A stretch of DNA of 64,000 nt from JAGTVB01 sp049282355. Lineage in GTDB: Bacteria; Pseudomonadota; Gammaproteobacteria; HK1. The notes beneath the pieces were generated by a model. The model was not told the origin of the DNA, did not search any database, and was given only the letters and a program-made list of their open reading frames with translations. The translations under genes and the position numbers were made by a program. This document shows positions 39,567 through 47,869 of the stretch, in pieces. Location of the stretch: contig JBAPTW010000158.1 in assembly GCA_049282355.1 (NCBI GenBank), forward strand, positions 39,112 to 103,111. The letters run 5' to 3'. Every line of letters starts with the position of its first letter. The stretch's first letter is position 1.

Positions 39567-40148
39567 ATGCTGCTGATGATCGATAACTACGATTCCTTTA
39601 CCTACAATCTCGTGCAGTACTTCGGCGAGCTTGGAGTTGACGTTCGGGTATTTCGTAATGACGAGATCACCATCCCCGAGATCGAAAACCTCGAACCTAA
39701 TTACCTCGTCATCTCGCCTGGACCGTGCACGCCCAACGAGGCTGGAGTTTCCCTCGAGGTGGTGTGTCAGCTGGGAGGGGTTATTCCATTACTGGGCGTG
39801 TGTCTTGGCCACCAATGCATCGGCCAAGCATTCGGCGGCCGTATAGTCCATGCCCGCGAAATCATGCACGGCAAAACATCGTGCATTCAGCACGTGGGTA
39901 CAGGACTGTTTGCGGGCTTGAAGAACCCCTTTCAAGCGACCCGTTACCACTCACTCGTGATTGACAAGGAAGCGGTGCCCGAATGCCTGGAGATCACGGC
40001 GTGGACGACGGCGAGCAAAGGAGGTGTCGACGAAATTATGGGAGTAAACCACAAACGGCTCCGTATACAGGGCGTACAGTTCCATCCGGAGTCCATATTG
40101 ACCGAGCAGGGACACGAGCTACTTCGGAATTTTCTGGAGAATGTTTGA
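39567..40148 (+). CDS. trpG: Anthranilate synthase component II (glutamine amidotransferase)
   Basis: TrpG hydrolyses glutamine and passes ammonia to TrpE, and may also serve as PabA. The 193-residue class I amidotransferase has MIDNYDSFTYNLVQYF, the oxyanion loop SPGPCTPNEAG, the nucleophile Cys79 in GVCLGHQCIGQAFGG, and the His-Glu pair in GVQFHPESI. AGGA lies upstream of the ATG. trpD follows after a 219-bp gap with no recognisable gene. Confidence 0.95.
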   Translation: MLLMIDNYDSFTYNLVQYFGELGVDVRVFRNDEITIPEIENLEPNYLVISPGPCTPNEAGVSLEVVCQLGGVIPLLGVCLGHQCIGQAFGGRIVHAREIMHGKTSCIQHVGTGLFAGLKNPFQATRYHSLVIDKEAVPECLEITAWTTASKGGVDEIMGVNHKRLRIQGVQFHPESILTEQGHELLRNFLENV

Positions 40149-40367
40149 CGCGCTCACTGGTGAAAAAAAAGCTGCGATGCTGCTGATGCAGAGATCCCGC
40201 TCAAAAATCACGGCCGCTATGCTCTCGATGCTCACCGTCAGCGATGCGCAACAGCACGTATACTTAACCTCTGACGGTGTCGACAGGCGCGCCCATTAGT
40301 CCACACCCTAGCGCCGATTCCATCGTGGCAACGACGTAATTTTGGCCTAAATTTACGAGTGAACTTT

Positions 40368-41390
40368 ATGGACATGCAAGCCGCGCTGCAAGCTGTCGTC
40401 GACCGGCAACCTCTGTCCGAGGATGAAATGACAGAGATCATGCGGCTCATCATGAGCGCCCGCGCGACCCCTGCGCAGGTCGGGGCATTTCTGGTCGGTC
40501 TACGCATGAAAGGTGAGACGGTGGAAGAGATCGCCGCGGCCGCGCGCGTGATGCGTGAGCTTGCAGCCCCGGTTCACGTATCGCCCCGTTATCTGGTCGA
40601 CACTTGCGGAACCGGAGGCGATGCCCAAGGCACGTTTAATATCTCGACCACCAGTGCGTTCGTGGCGGCAGGAGCAGGGGCTCGGGTGGCAAAGCACGGT
40701 AACCGGTCCGTCTCGAGCCGATCCGGCAGCGCCGATGTGCTCGAGGCCGCCGGGGTAAACTTGAACCTCCGCCCGGAGCAAGTCGCCCTCTGTCTAGAGG
40801 AAACAGGCGTCGGCTTCCTGTTTGCCCCCTTGTACCACGGCGCCATGAAACACGCTGCCGCACCTCGCCGGGAGCTTGGCATCCGCACAATATTTAATCT
40901 TTTAGGCCCGCTCACGAACCCGGCATCCGCTCCAAACCAAGTGCTCGGCGTGTTTGCGCCGCAATGGATTGAACCGATAGCCGAGGTATTGAAATGTCTC
41001 GGTAGCCGACACGTGCTGGTAGTACATGCGGCGGACGGCTTGGATGAATTTAGCATCGGGGCATTGACTCGCGTGGCCGAGCTGAAGGACGGCGCCATCG
41101 GCGTCTACACCGTCACGCCCGAGGAACTGGGGTTAACCCGCACCAACATCGCTTCACTGCGCGTTCACTCGGTCGAAGAAAGCTTGCGGACAATGCAGAA
41201 CGTGCTCGAGGCTATCGCCGGGCCAGCAAAGGATATCGTCGTGCTGAATGCCGGAGCAGCGCTTTACACTGCCGGTGTCAGCAATTCCCTCGAACAAGGG
41301 ATGGCGATGGCGGTTGAGTCTATCGCCTCGGGTGCCGCCAAGGCGCGTTTTGAAGCGCTGGTGAAGTTAAGCCGCAATCTTCAAGGGTAG
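40368..41390 (+). CDS. trpD: Anthranilate phosphoribosyltransferase
   Basis: TrpD joins anthranilate to PRPP. The 340-residue product has MDMQAALQAVVDRQPLS, then DTCGTGGDAQGTFNIST (PRPP loop), KHGNRSVSSRSGSADVLEA and FLFAPLYHGAMKHAAAPRRE. ATG 40368 is preferred because the family usually starts at this MDxQxAL; a GTG three codons earlier is possible. trpC begins 6 bp after the stop. Confidence 0.96.
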   Translation: MDMQAALQAVVDRQPLSEDEMTEIMRLIMSARATPAQVGAFLVGLRMKGETVEEIAAAARVMRELAAPVHVSPRYLVDTCGTGGDAQGTFNISTTSAFVAAGAGARVAKHGNRSVSSRSGSADVLEAAGVNLNLRPEQVALCLEETGVGFLFAPLYHGAMKHAAAPRRELGIRTIFNLLGPLTNPASAPNQVLGVFAPQWIEPIAEVLKCLGSRHVLVVHAADGLDEFSIGALTRVAELKDGAIGVYTVTPEELGLTRTNIASLRVHSVEESLRTMQNVLEAIAGPAKDIVVLNAGAALYTAGVSNSLEQGMAMAVESIASGAAKARFEALVKLSRNLQG

Positions 41391-41396
41391 GTGCTT

Positions 41397-42203
41397 ATGA
41401 TGTCTGATACCCCTGATATTTTGAAACGCATTCTCAGGCGCAAGGTGGAGGAACTGACCGAGCGGTGTCAACAAATCTCGTTTCGTGAGGTCGGAGAGCG
41501 GGCCGGCGCCGCACCGCCTGTTCGACCGTTTGCTAGCGCGCTCGAAGCTCGCATCAACAACGGGCAATCTGCCGTGATTGCGGAGATTAAAAGAGCTTCG
41601 CCAAGCAAGGGTGTCCTGCGCCCGGTCTTCGATCCGCCAACCATTGCTGCCAGCTACCAAAGAGGGGGGGCAACAGCGCTTTCGATTTTGACCGATGAAA
41701 CGTTTTTCGGCGGCAGTGATGCGGATTTACAGTCAGCGCGCTCGGCCTGTTCATTACCGTGTCTGCGCAAGGATTTCATCATCGACCCTTACCAGGTGTA
41801 TGAAGCCAGGGCGCTCGGAACCGATTGTGTCCTGTTAATCGTCGCCGCCTTAGGCGATGCGCAGCTTCGCGAGCTCGCTGATCTAACCATCCACTTGGGG
41901 ATGGATGTCCTCACAGAAGTCCATGACGCCGAAGAGCTGGAGCGCGCTCTCTTACTCGAAACACCCCTCATCGGGATTAATAACCGCAATCTTCATACTT
42001 TCGAGACCAGCCTGGAAGTAACGCTCAGTCTCATTGCTGCGGTACCTAGGAATCGAATCGTCATCACCGAAAGCGGCATACAACGTCGTGAGGACATCAC
42101 CCGAATGCGGTCTCACGGGATACACGCCTTCCTCGTGGGCGAAGCATTCATGATCGCTGCCGATCCGGGAGAGCGCCTTAGCGAAATCTTTTACTCGGAC
42201 TGA
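41397..42203 (+). CDS. trpC: Indole-3-glycerol-phosphate synthase
   Basis: TrpC closes the indole ring to form indole-3-glycerol phosphate. The TIM barrel shows VIAEIKRASPSKGVLRP, ALSILTDETFFGGSDADL, CLRKDFIIDPYQVYEARALG, IGINNRNLHTFE and ESGIQRREDI. It is the monofunctional form, without TrpF fused. ATG 41397 or 41400 is the start. The last 13 bp overlap the convergent crp gene. Confidence 0.96.
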   Translation: MMSDTPDILKRILRRKVEELTERCQQISFREVGERAGAAPPVRPFASALEARINNGQSAVIAEIKRASPSKGVLRPVFDPPTIAASYQRGGATALSILTDETFFGGSDADLQSARSACSLPCLRKDFIIDPYQVYEARALGTDCVLLIVAALGDAQLRELADLTIHLGMDVLTEVHDAEELERALLLETPLIGINNRNLHTFETSLEVTLSLIAAVPRNRIVITESGIQRREDITRMRSHGIHAFLVGEAFMIAADPGERLSEIFYSD

Positions 42204-42877
42204 AAATGGTGTCCATAAATGGACTGAATCGGCCGTGTTCCGCGCACCACGATGGTTTTCCCAGTGGCAGAGATCAACTTCTCCTCCTCCAGATTTTTCA
42301 ATACCCGCCCGACCATCTCGCGAGAGCAGCCCGCAATGCGGCTCAGCTCTTGGCGCGTGATACGGATCTGCATACCGTCCGGATGGGTCATGGCATCGGG
42401 TTGCCCGCACAGATCGAGCAATGCCCGAGCCACACGGCCCGCCACATCTGTGAAAGCCAAATCACCTACCTTCCGACTGGTATTGCGCAAGCGAATCGCG
42501 AGTTGCGATAGCATCCAAAACAGGATATCCGGAAATTCGTTGGCAATGGTCCGCAGGCGCTCATAGCTGATCTGGGCGATCTCACACTTGGTTCGCGTGC
42601 GCACCCAGGCGCTGCGTTGGTGATTTTCGTCGAACATCCCGATCTCACCGAAAATATCACCCTCGTTAAGATAGGCCAAAACGATTTCGCGACCCTCCTC
42701 ATCCTCTATAAGGACTGACACTGAACCTTTGATGAGGTAATAAAGCTCGTCAGAATAGTCGCCGGCGTTAATCAGGATGGTTTTTGCCGGATACGTCCTG
42801 CGGTGGCAGTGTGCAAGAAACTGCGTCAGCAGCGGATCCGCTGTCAGCACGGATCGGAACGATGAGGATCTCTTCAT
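42191..42877 (-). CDS. crp: cAMP receptor protein (Crp/Vfr orthologue)
   Basis: The 228-residue regulator has the cyclic-nucleotide domain with GEIGMFDENHQRSAWVRTRT, where Glu and the Arg-Ser pair contact cAMP. It has the long dimer helix RKVGDLAFTDVAGRVARALL and the helix-turn-helix RQELSRIAGCSREMVGRVLK. PDAMTHPDGMQIRITRQE is shared with Pseudomonas Vfr. The trpGDC-crp order with yhfA beyond it supports orthology rather than an Fnr-type role. No Fe-S Cys set is present. Confidence 0.95.
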   Translation of the reverse strand: MKRSSSFRSVLTADPLLTQFLAHCHRRTYPAKTILINAGDYSDELYYLIKGSVSVLIEDEEGREIVLAYLNEGDIFGEIGMFDENHQRSAWVRTRTKCEIAQISYERLRTIANEFPDILFWMLSQLAIRLRNTSRKVGDLAFTDVAGRVARALLDLCGQPDAMTHPDGMQIRITRQELSRIAGCSREMVGRVLKNLEEEKLISATGKTIVVRGTRPIQSIYGHHFQSE

Positions 42878-43216
42878 GATGCATACCGCTCGTGTTGTAT
42901 TGCTCAGAGATCAGTCACCGAACCCCATTTAACCGGCGCTGATCCGCTTGCGTAAGAACCCAGACTGGTTACCGTTTCTACTGGCTACGGGTACGAATTC
43001 TGCTTTTGTTGTGAAAAAATGCGGTTTTTCTGCATTGGGTGAGCGTTAGTAACTGTATCGAGCCGACAATAAGCTGCCGATCGGTTAGTTTGACAGCGTT
43101 CTCGGCCACCACGAGTCGGATGCCACGTGTATCATGATGAATTCACCACCCATCATGGCGAAGCACCGCGGTGTTCTGTCGCTGAAAATCTCGGTAACAC
43201 TGACAAGGGAATCCTC
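42878..43216. other. Divergent control region between crp and yhfA
   Basis: This 339-bp gap has no convincing gene. It should hold the crp and yhfA promoters. A run of A and T around a small AATGC/GCATT dyad (about 43017-43037) is the most structured part. I looked for TGTGA-N6-TCACA and found no clear Crp site. Confidence 0.4.
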
Positions 43217-43648
43217 ATGAAAGCGCGTATCAAATGGATCGAAGGTGCTGCCTTGCTAGGCGAGGCGGAAAGCGGCCATACCGTCATGTTGGATGGTCCG
43301 CCTGAAAGTGGGGGCCGTAATCGGGGTCTGCGTCCGATGGAGATGATCCTGCTCGGTCTCGGCGGCTGCACCGCCTCAGATGTCGTTGCCATTCTGAACA
43401 AATCCCGGCAAGCGGTCACAGATTGCGTGGTTGAGTTGCAAGCCTCGCGAGCCCAAGCACCCCCAAAGGTATTCACCCATATCCACATCAACTACATCAT
43501 CACTGGCCATAACCTGCAACACACGAAAGTAAAACGGGCCATCGATCTGTCCACCGAAAAGTACTGCTCGGCGACCATCATGCTGCGCCAGGCGGTCACC
43601 ATCACTCATGAATATCGCCTGATCGAGTCGGCTTCCAGTCCAGCATGA
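43217..43648 (+). CDS. yhfA: OsmC family protein YhfA
   Basis: The 143-residue protein belongs to the OsmC/Ohr thiol-peroxidase fold. Two Cys are in the family positions: Cys51 in LLGLGGCTASDVVAIL and Cys near 115 in EKYCSATIML. NRGLRPMEM precedes the first. YhfA next to crp is a conserved gammaproteobacterial arrangement. AAGGGA lies 6 bases before ATG 43217; the longer frame from 43127 lacks support. The substrate is not established. The 3' end overlaps the convergent PAS gene by 43 bp. Confidence 0.92.
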   Translation: MKARIKWIEGAALLGEAESGHTVMLDGPPESGGRNRGLRPMEMILLGLGGCTASDVVAILNKSRQAVTDCVVELQASRAQAPPKVFTHIHINYIITGHNLQHTKVKRAIDLSTEKYCSATIMLRQAVTITHEYRLIESASSPA

Positions 43649-44460
43649 GCCCGCTCAAGCAGGTTTACAGCGTTATCGCCTCGCTGCCATTCGGCAATTC
43701 CGCAGCGTACCGTCATCGATGACAAATCATCCGCTGCGTGCGAAACTGATGGATTAGCAACATAGCATGTGATCTTCTCGGCTAAGCTACCGGCCGCTGA
43801 AGCATTGCTTTCCGGTAGCACCAGCAGAAATTCCCTTTCGCTCCACCGACCAATGCGATCCACCCAACGCGTTTGCTCTCTTAGCACACGCGCTGTTGCC
43901 GACATGAAACGATCGACGTCATGGTGCTGGGGGTCGGTACCGCAGACTTCTAGGCGCAGCCGAATGACAGCCAGTGGATTGTGATAGCGGCGGCTCCGCG
44001 ATACCTCGGACTCCAGCGTTTGCGTGATTCCAACACGATCGAGGGTACCGGTCACCTGATCAATAACGCCGCCGCTGTGCTGTAAAGACAGCTGGAGACC
44101 GCGAAATCGCTGGACTCGACGGTGTTCGGTAGCGTCGAGATAGAATCGGGCGATAACAGCCCTCCCATTCTCGTACGATATCCGCTGCCAACTACAGAGT
44201 AGCCACTCTGGACCTCCCTTCCTGGGACATTCAATCTGGCAAAAGTCGGGATTGCCACCGACTCCGGGAACTCGGATCAGGGGTAAATCGGCACTTTTCG
44301 TTCCGTGGAGGTGCTCAAACGTCTTGCTAAAGAAATTTCTGAACGTCCTATTGACCCAAAGGATCCGACCGCTTTCATCCTCCACCAGTAGGCCGACCGG
44401 CATATCATTCACAAGGCGGTCAAGTTCGCCTATTTCGAGTGGCGGAGCGTAGGCTTCCAT
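43606..44460 (-). CDS. PAS-domain protein with a degenerate GGDEF domain
   Basis: An N-terminal PAS domain (about 5-110) contains LVNDMPVGLLVEDESGRILW and NRTFRNFFSKTF. It is followed by a GGDEF-type domain starting DQVTGTLDRVGITQTLESEV and RSRRYHNPLAVIRLRLEV. The signature loop reads IGRWSEREFLLVLPES, so GGDEF has become WSEREF, and the metal and GTP residues are mostly lost. The protein is probably not a diguanylate cyclase. It may sense a ligand or bind partners. The start is uncertain: ATG 44460, 44502 or 44595. Confidence 0.8.
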   Translation of the reverse strand: MEAYAPPLEIGELDRLVNDMPVGLLVEDESGRILWVNRTFRNFFSKTFEHLHGTKSADLPLIRVPGVGGNPDFCQIECPRKGGPEWLLCSWQRISYENGRAVIARFYLDATEHRRVQRFRGLQLSLQHSGGVIDQVTGTLDRVGITQTLESEVSRSRRYHNPLAVIRLRLEVCGTDPQHHDVDRFMSATARVLREQTRWVDRIGRWSEREFLLVLPESNASAAGSLAEKITCYVANPSVSHAADDLSSMTVRCGIAEWQRGDNAVNLLERAHAGLEADSIRRYS

Positions 44461-44557
44461 GGTTAAACTTGCTGGGCTAACGGTGACAAATTTCGCAGCC
44501 ATTGTGACAATGGCTTCGCAGCAGCACCAGTAACGGCACTTAAAGAGAAAGACTTTA

Positions 44558-44932
44558 GTGACGGCACAAGCTATCTCGGCAGCGTTCTTGATCAAACGGC
44601 ATCCGAAAGTCCCGCGCCTTGAACCCGCCGAACCTCTTTGGAAACGCGCTCCAACTCATGGTGATGATGGACGGCCCCTCAGCGACTTCATGATGATCAT
44701 CCCGGGCCTGCGGGAAAAGCATAGGGCCGAGCTCATGAGTATTGTGACTAGGGTCGAGCGTGTGCTCAATCACTACCACAAGGCAGTGGTTTTCGCCGAC
44801 CTAAATCTTCGGCTAAACGTTCTCTGGGTGACTGTGCGGCCGATTCCTCGAATCTGCTTGGACATCGCCAGTGCTATCCACTTTGTAGTTCCCGAAGCCC
44901 GCCTGGTGGCTCACAAGTATCCATTCTGGTAA
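44558..44932 (+). CDS. Conserved hypothetical protein
   Basis: The 124-residue soluble protein reads WKRAPTHGDDGRPLSDFMMI, then IPGLREKHRAELMSIVTRVE, VVFADLNLRLNVLWVTVRPI and PRICLDIASAIHFVVPEARL. I recall similar proteins in gammaproteobacteria, but no function is known to me. Translation seems to start at GTG 44558. It is divergent from the PAS gene, and the two 5' ends may overlap. No signal peptide or membrane helix is seen. Confidence 0.7.
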   Translation: MTAQAISAAFLIKRHPKVPRLEPAEPLWKRAPTHGDDGRPLSDFMMIIPGLREKHRAELMSIVTRVERVLNHYHKAVVFADLNLRLNVLWVTVRPIPRICLDIASAIHFVVPEARLVAHKYPFW

Positions 44933-45051
44933 GCTGATGTCGAAAATACCGAGCTCTCGCTGCGCTGCAACGGATGTCTGCCGGAACGTTCTTGGACTTT
45001 GCTGCAACAGGATTGCCCCCATCCCCGTGGAGCAATCCTTGGTGACGATTG

Positions 45052-45924
45052 TTAGGGGGTATCCTCTTGGCCTTGGTGGAGACCGAGATTGGCCCAGATA
45101 GCCAGCGTGGCCTCGGCCTTGTTCAAGGTGTAGAAGTGGAGACCGGGAGCGCCCATCTCGAGGAGTCGAGCGCAAAGCGCCGTGACCACATCGATGCCAA
45201 ACGCTCGTAATGACGCAAGATCATCGCGAAATTCCTCTAGGCGTTTGGCGAGCCACCGTGGGATCTCCGCACCGCAGGTTGCCGAAAAGCGCGCCAGCTG
45301 GACATAGTTGGTAATAGGCATGATGCCCGGGACGATGGGCAGCTCAATACCGAGCTTCTCGCAGCTGTCAACAAACCGCAAATACGCATCAAGATTGTAG
45401 AAGTACTGAGTGATGGCACTGTCGGCGCCCGCCTCGACCTTGCGCTTGAAGTTGCGCAAATCAGCGCCGGCGTTTTGTGACTGCGGATGGAACTCCGGAT
45501 AGGCCGCCACCTCAATATGGAAGTACCGGCCGGTCTCTTGGCGGATGAAAGCCACCAGCTCGCTGGCATAATGGAACTCCCCCACCTCCACGGTTCCCGA
45601 CGGCACGTCGCCACGAAGCGCTACCAGATGCCGAATCTGGGCAGCGCGGTAAGCCTGTAGCATCTCCCGAATGTTGCTGCGGGTCGAATCAATACAGGAA
45701 ATATGCGGTGCGGCCTCAATATCAGATTCCGTTTGTATTTCCAGCACGGTCTCCAATGTGCGATCGCGGGTGGAGCCTCCCGCCCCGAAGGTGACAGAGA
45801 AAAAGCGCGGTTTTAGCGTTGCCAGTCGCTGCCAAGTAACCCGCAGTTTTTCTCGTCCAGCTTCGGTCTTCGGCGGATAGAACTCGAAGCTAAAATCCCG
45901 CGAATGGATTTTTTGCGTTCCCAT
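45052..45924 (-). CDS. metF: 5,10-methylenetetrahydrofolate reductase
   Basis: MetF reduces methylene-THF to methyl-THF for methionine synthesis. The 290-residue flavoprotein barrel shows FSFEFYPPKTEAGREKL, FFSVTFGAGGSTRDRT, HLVALRGDVPSG, DSAITQYFYNLDAYLRFVD and PIVPGIMPITNY. ATG 45924 (MGTQKIHSRDFS) fits the family start; the frame is open up to 45981. It lies 316 bp downstream of metK on the same strand. The ahcY gene often found between them is absent. Confidence 0.95.
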   Translation of the reverse strand: MGTQKIHSRDFSFEFYPPKTEAGREKLRVTWQRLATLKPRFFSVTFGAGGSTRDRTLETVLEIQTESDIEAAPHISCIDSTRSNIREMLQAYRAAQIRHLVALRGDVPSGTVEVGEFHYASELVAFIRQETGRYFHIEVAAYPEFHPQSQNAGADLRNFKRKVEAGADSAITQYFYNLDAYLRFVDSCEKLGIELPIVPGIMPITNYVQLARFSATCGAEIPRWLAKRLEEFRDDLASLRAFGIDVVTALCARLLEMGAPGLHFYTLNKAEATLAIWANLGLHQGQEDTP

Positions 45925-46111
45925 GCGATGGTGTTTCTCCCTTTCGCGTCTCGATCCAGAACTTCTTACAGACGCATGCAAACCACTGTGGCTTCTGTGG
46001 CCGCAAACGCTGTTAACTGCTCGCCGCTGTCTTTTGATAGACGGATTGCTCGTTCCTCAAAAGGAAGCGTCTACTCAGCTGGATGGACGATCAGCGGGCA
46101 TCAGCCACCGC

Positions 46112-46186
46112 CTTAGAAGCAGTTTTAAAGGCGCCGCACAATACCGCTATGGCAAGCGCAGCAATTCTTAAAACGGCTTCTTAAAC
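46112..46186. repeat. Dispersed intergenic repeat, copy C (inverted pair)
   Basis: The core at 46165-46185 is preceded by CGCTAT and GGCAAGCGCAG. A second, inverted core-like segment (CTTAGAAGCAGTTTTAAAG, 46112-46130) lies 34 bp before it. The two together form a 75-bp element with imperfect inverted ends between metK and metF. Confidence 0.6.
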
Positions 46187-46221
46187 CCGGCACGGACCAC
46201 GCAAGCGAGGTTCCGTGCCGG
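46187..46221 (-). terminator. Hairpin downstream of metK
   Basis: CCGGCACGGA (46187-46196) pairs perfectly with TCCGTGCCGG (46212-46221) across a 15-base loop, 20 bp after the metK stop. No long T-run follows on the minus strand (GTTTAAG), so it may be a weak terminator or an mRNA-stabilising stem before metF. Confidence 0.5.
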
Positions 46222-46240
46222 CGCAGCCGAAGCCTGCTGT

Positions 46241-47416
46241 CTACTCCGCCATGAGCGGAAGACCCCCAGCCTCGCGAAGCACCTCCGCCTTGTCCGTTTT
46301 CTCCCAGGTAAATTCCTCCTCTTCTCGTCCGAAATGGCCGTACGCCGCCGTCATGCGATAGATCGGACGTACCAGATCAAGCATCTCAACGATGCCCCGG
46401 GGACGCAGGTCAAAGAATTCGCGTACCAGCTGTTCCAGTCTCTCATCTTCAATTTTACCGGTACCAAAGGTTTCAACGCTGATGGAGGTCGGTTCGGCGA
46501 CGCCGATGGCGTAGGAAACCTGTACCTCACAACGCTCGGCAAGTCCCGCAGCGACCACGTTCTTTGCCACATACCGGCAGGCGTAAGCACCCGAACGATC
46601 GACCTTGGATGGATCCTTGCCTGAGAAAGCGCCACCACCGTGGCGTGCCACGCCGCCATAGGTATCGACGATGATTTTGCGGCCAGTCAGTCCACAGTCA
46701 CCGACCGGCCCTCCAATGACAAAGCGTCCCGTTGGATTGATATAGTATCGGGTATCTTTGGTCAGCCAACCGGCAGGAAACACCGGTGCAATGATCTCGT
46801 CACGTACTGCTTCCTGCAATTGTTTGTAACCGATATCCGGCTCATGCTGCGTGGAGAGGACCACGGACTCAATGCCGCTTGGGCGACCGTCCTCATAGAG
46901 AACGGTCACCTGACTTTTTGCGTCCGGTCGCAACCAAGGCAGGATCCCATCCTTTCGAAGCTCGGCCTGGCGTTTAACCAGACGGTGCGCAAAGGTGATC
47001 GGTGCGGGCATGAGAACATCCGTCTCGCTGGACGCATAACCAAACATCATGCCCTGATCGCCGGCACCCTGCGCATGATCATCTCTTTCCACGACACCCA
47101 TGGCAATGTCGGGAGACTGCTTGCCAATGGCTGTCAGCACGGCACAACTCTCCCAATCGAATCCGATAGCCGGATCGACATAACCAATAGCGCGTACGTT
47201 CTGGCGCACCAGATCTTCCATATCGACCCACGCCTCGGTGGTAATCTCACCCGCGATCAACACCATCCCGGTCTTCACTAAAGTCTCGCAAGCAACCCGA
47301 GCGCCCTTGTCCTGCACCAGGATCGCATCGAGCACTGCGTCAGAAATCTGATCGGCTATCTTGTCAGGATGTCCTTCCGAGACGGATTCCGAAGTGAGTA
47401 GCTGTGTGCGGGCCAT
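46241..47416 (-). CDS. metK: S-adenosylmethionine synthetase
   Basis: MetK makes S-adenosylmethionine from methionine and ATP. The 391-residue enzyme has LLTSESVSEGHPDKIADQIS, the GAGDQGMMFGYA loop, GPVGDCGLTGRKIIVDTYGG (P-loop-like) and GGGAFSGKDPSKVDRSGAY. All catalytic segments are intact. The gene is divergent from tkt. I looked for known S-adenosylmethionine riboswitch motifs in its leader and saw none. Confidence 0.97.
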   Translation of the reverse strand: MARTQLLTSESVSEGHPDKIADQISDAVLDAILVQDKGARVACETLVKTGMVLIAGEITTEAWVDMEDLVRQNVRAIGYVDPAIGFDWESCAVLTAIGKQSPDIAMGVVERDDHAQGAGDQGMMFGYASSETDVLMPAPITFAHRLVKRQAELRKDGILPWLRPDAKSQVTVLYEDGRPSGIESVVLSTQHEPDIGYKQLQEAVRDEIIAPVFPAGWLTKDTRYYINPTGRFVIGGPVGDCGLTGRKIIVDTYGGVARHGGGAFSGKDPSKVDRSGAYACRYVAKNVVAAGLAERCEVQVSYAIGVAEPTSISVETFGTGKIEDERLEQLVREFFDLRPRGIVEMLDLVRPIYRMTAAYGHFGREEEEFTWEKTDKAEVLREAGGLPLMAE

Positions 47417-47869
47417 AGATGTTCCTTAAAATAAAGTCGCAATAGTTCAACCTACATGTAGTCTGTAGCGGCTACGGTTGTTTCTTTACAGTGGTAAGAC
47501 TAACATCCTACGGGCTGTGGACGCAGGACGCGATCAGCAATTTGCAGCAAAAGAAACAAGGGGAGTTTCTAGGGCCATAAAAACCCACGATTGCCGATAA
47601 CATCCCTCCGCGTAAAATTCGGGTAGATTATATAGTATTTTGATATAAGAACCGCTCACCGGAGCCGCTCGGCATTTCTGCCGCCGTATAGAGCTACCGC
47701 GCAGCAACATCGTTGAAGCCGTTTTATGGAGTGGGAGCAGCGTTCGGACACGGACCAATGGAACCCAGATAAATGCTTAAGACTCGCGCAGCTTACGGGC
47801 GTGGGCTGTCAGCCTCACTCAAGGACACTCCAGTAGACATTCAACGATCGAAATTCTAGGAGAACATGC
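47417..47869. other. Divergent control region between metK and tkt
   Basis: This 453-bp gap has no convincing gene. An AT-rich stretch (47625-47655) probably contains a promoter. TAAAACGGCTTC on the minus strand (about 47715-47726) matches 12 bases of the dispersed-repeat core and may be a decayed copy. No riboswitch is recognised. Confidence 0.4.

Noticed and set aside
45925..46240. Possible S-adenosylhomocysteine or S-adenosylmethionine riboswitch near metK and metF
   Set aside because: I searched by eye for the conserved core motifs and found none; the gap is explained by the repeat element and a hairpin.
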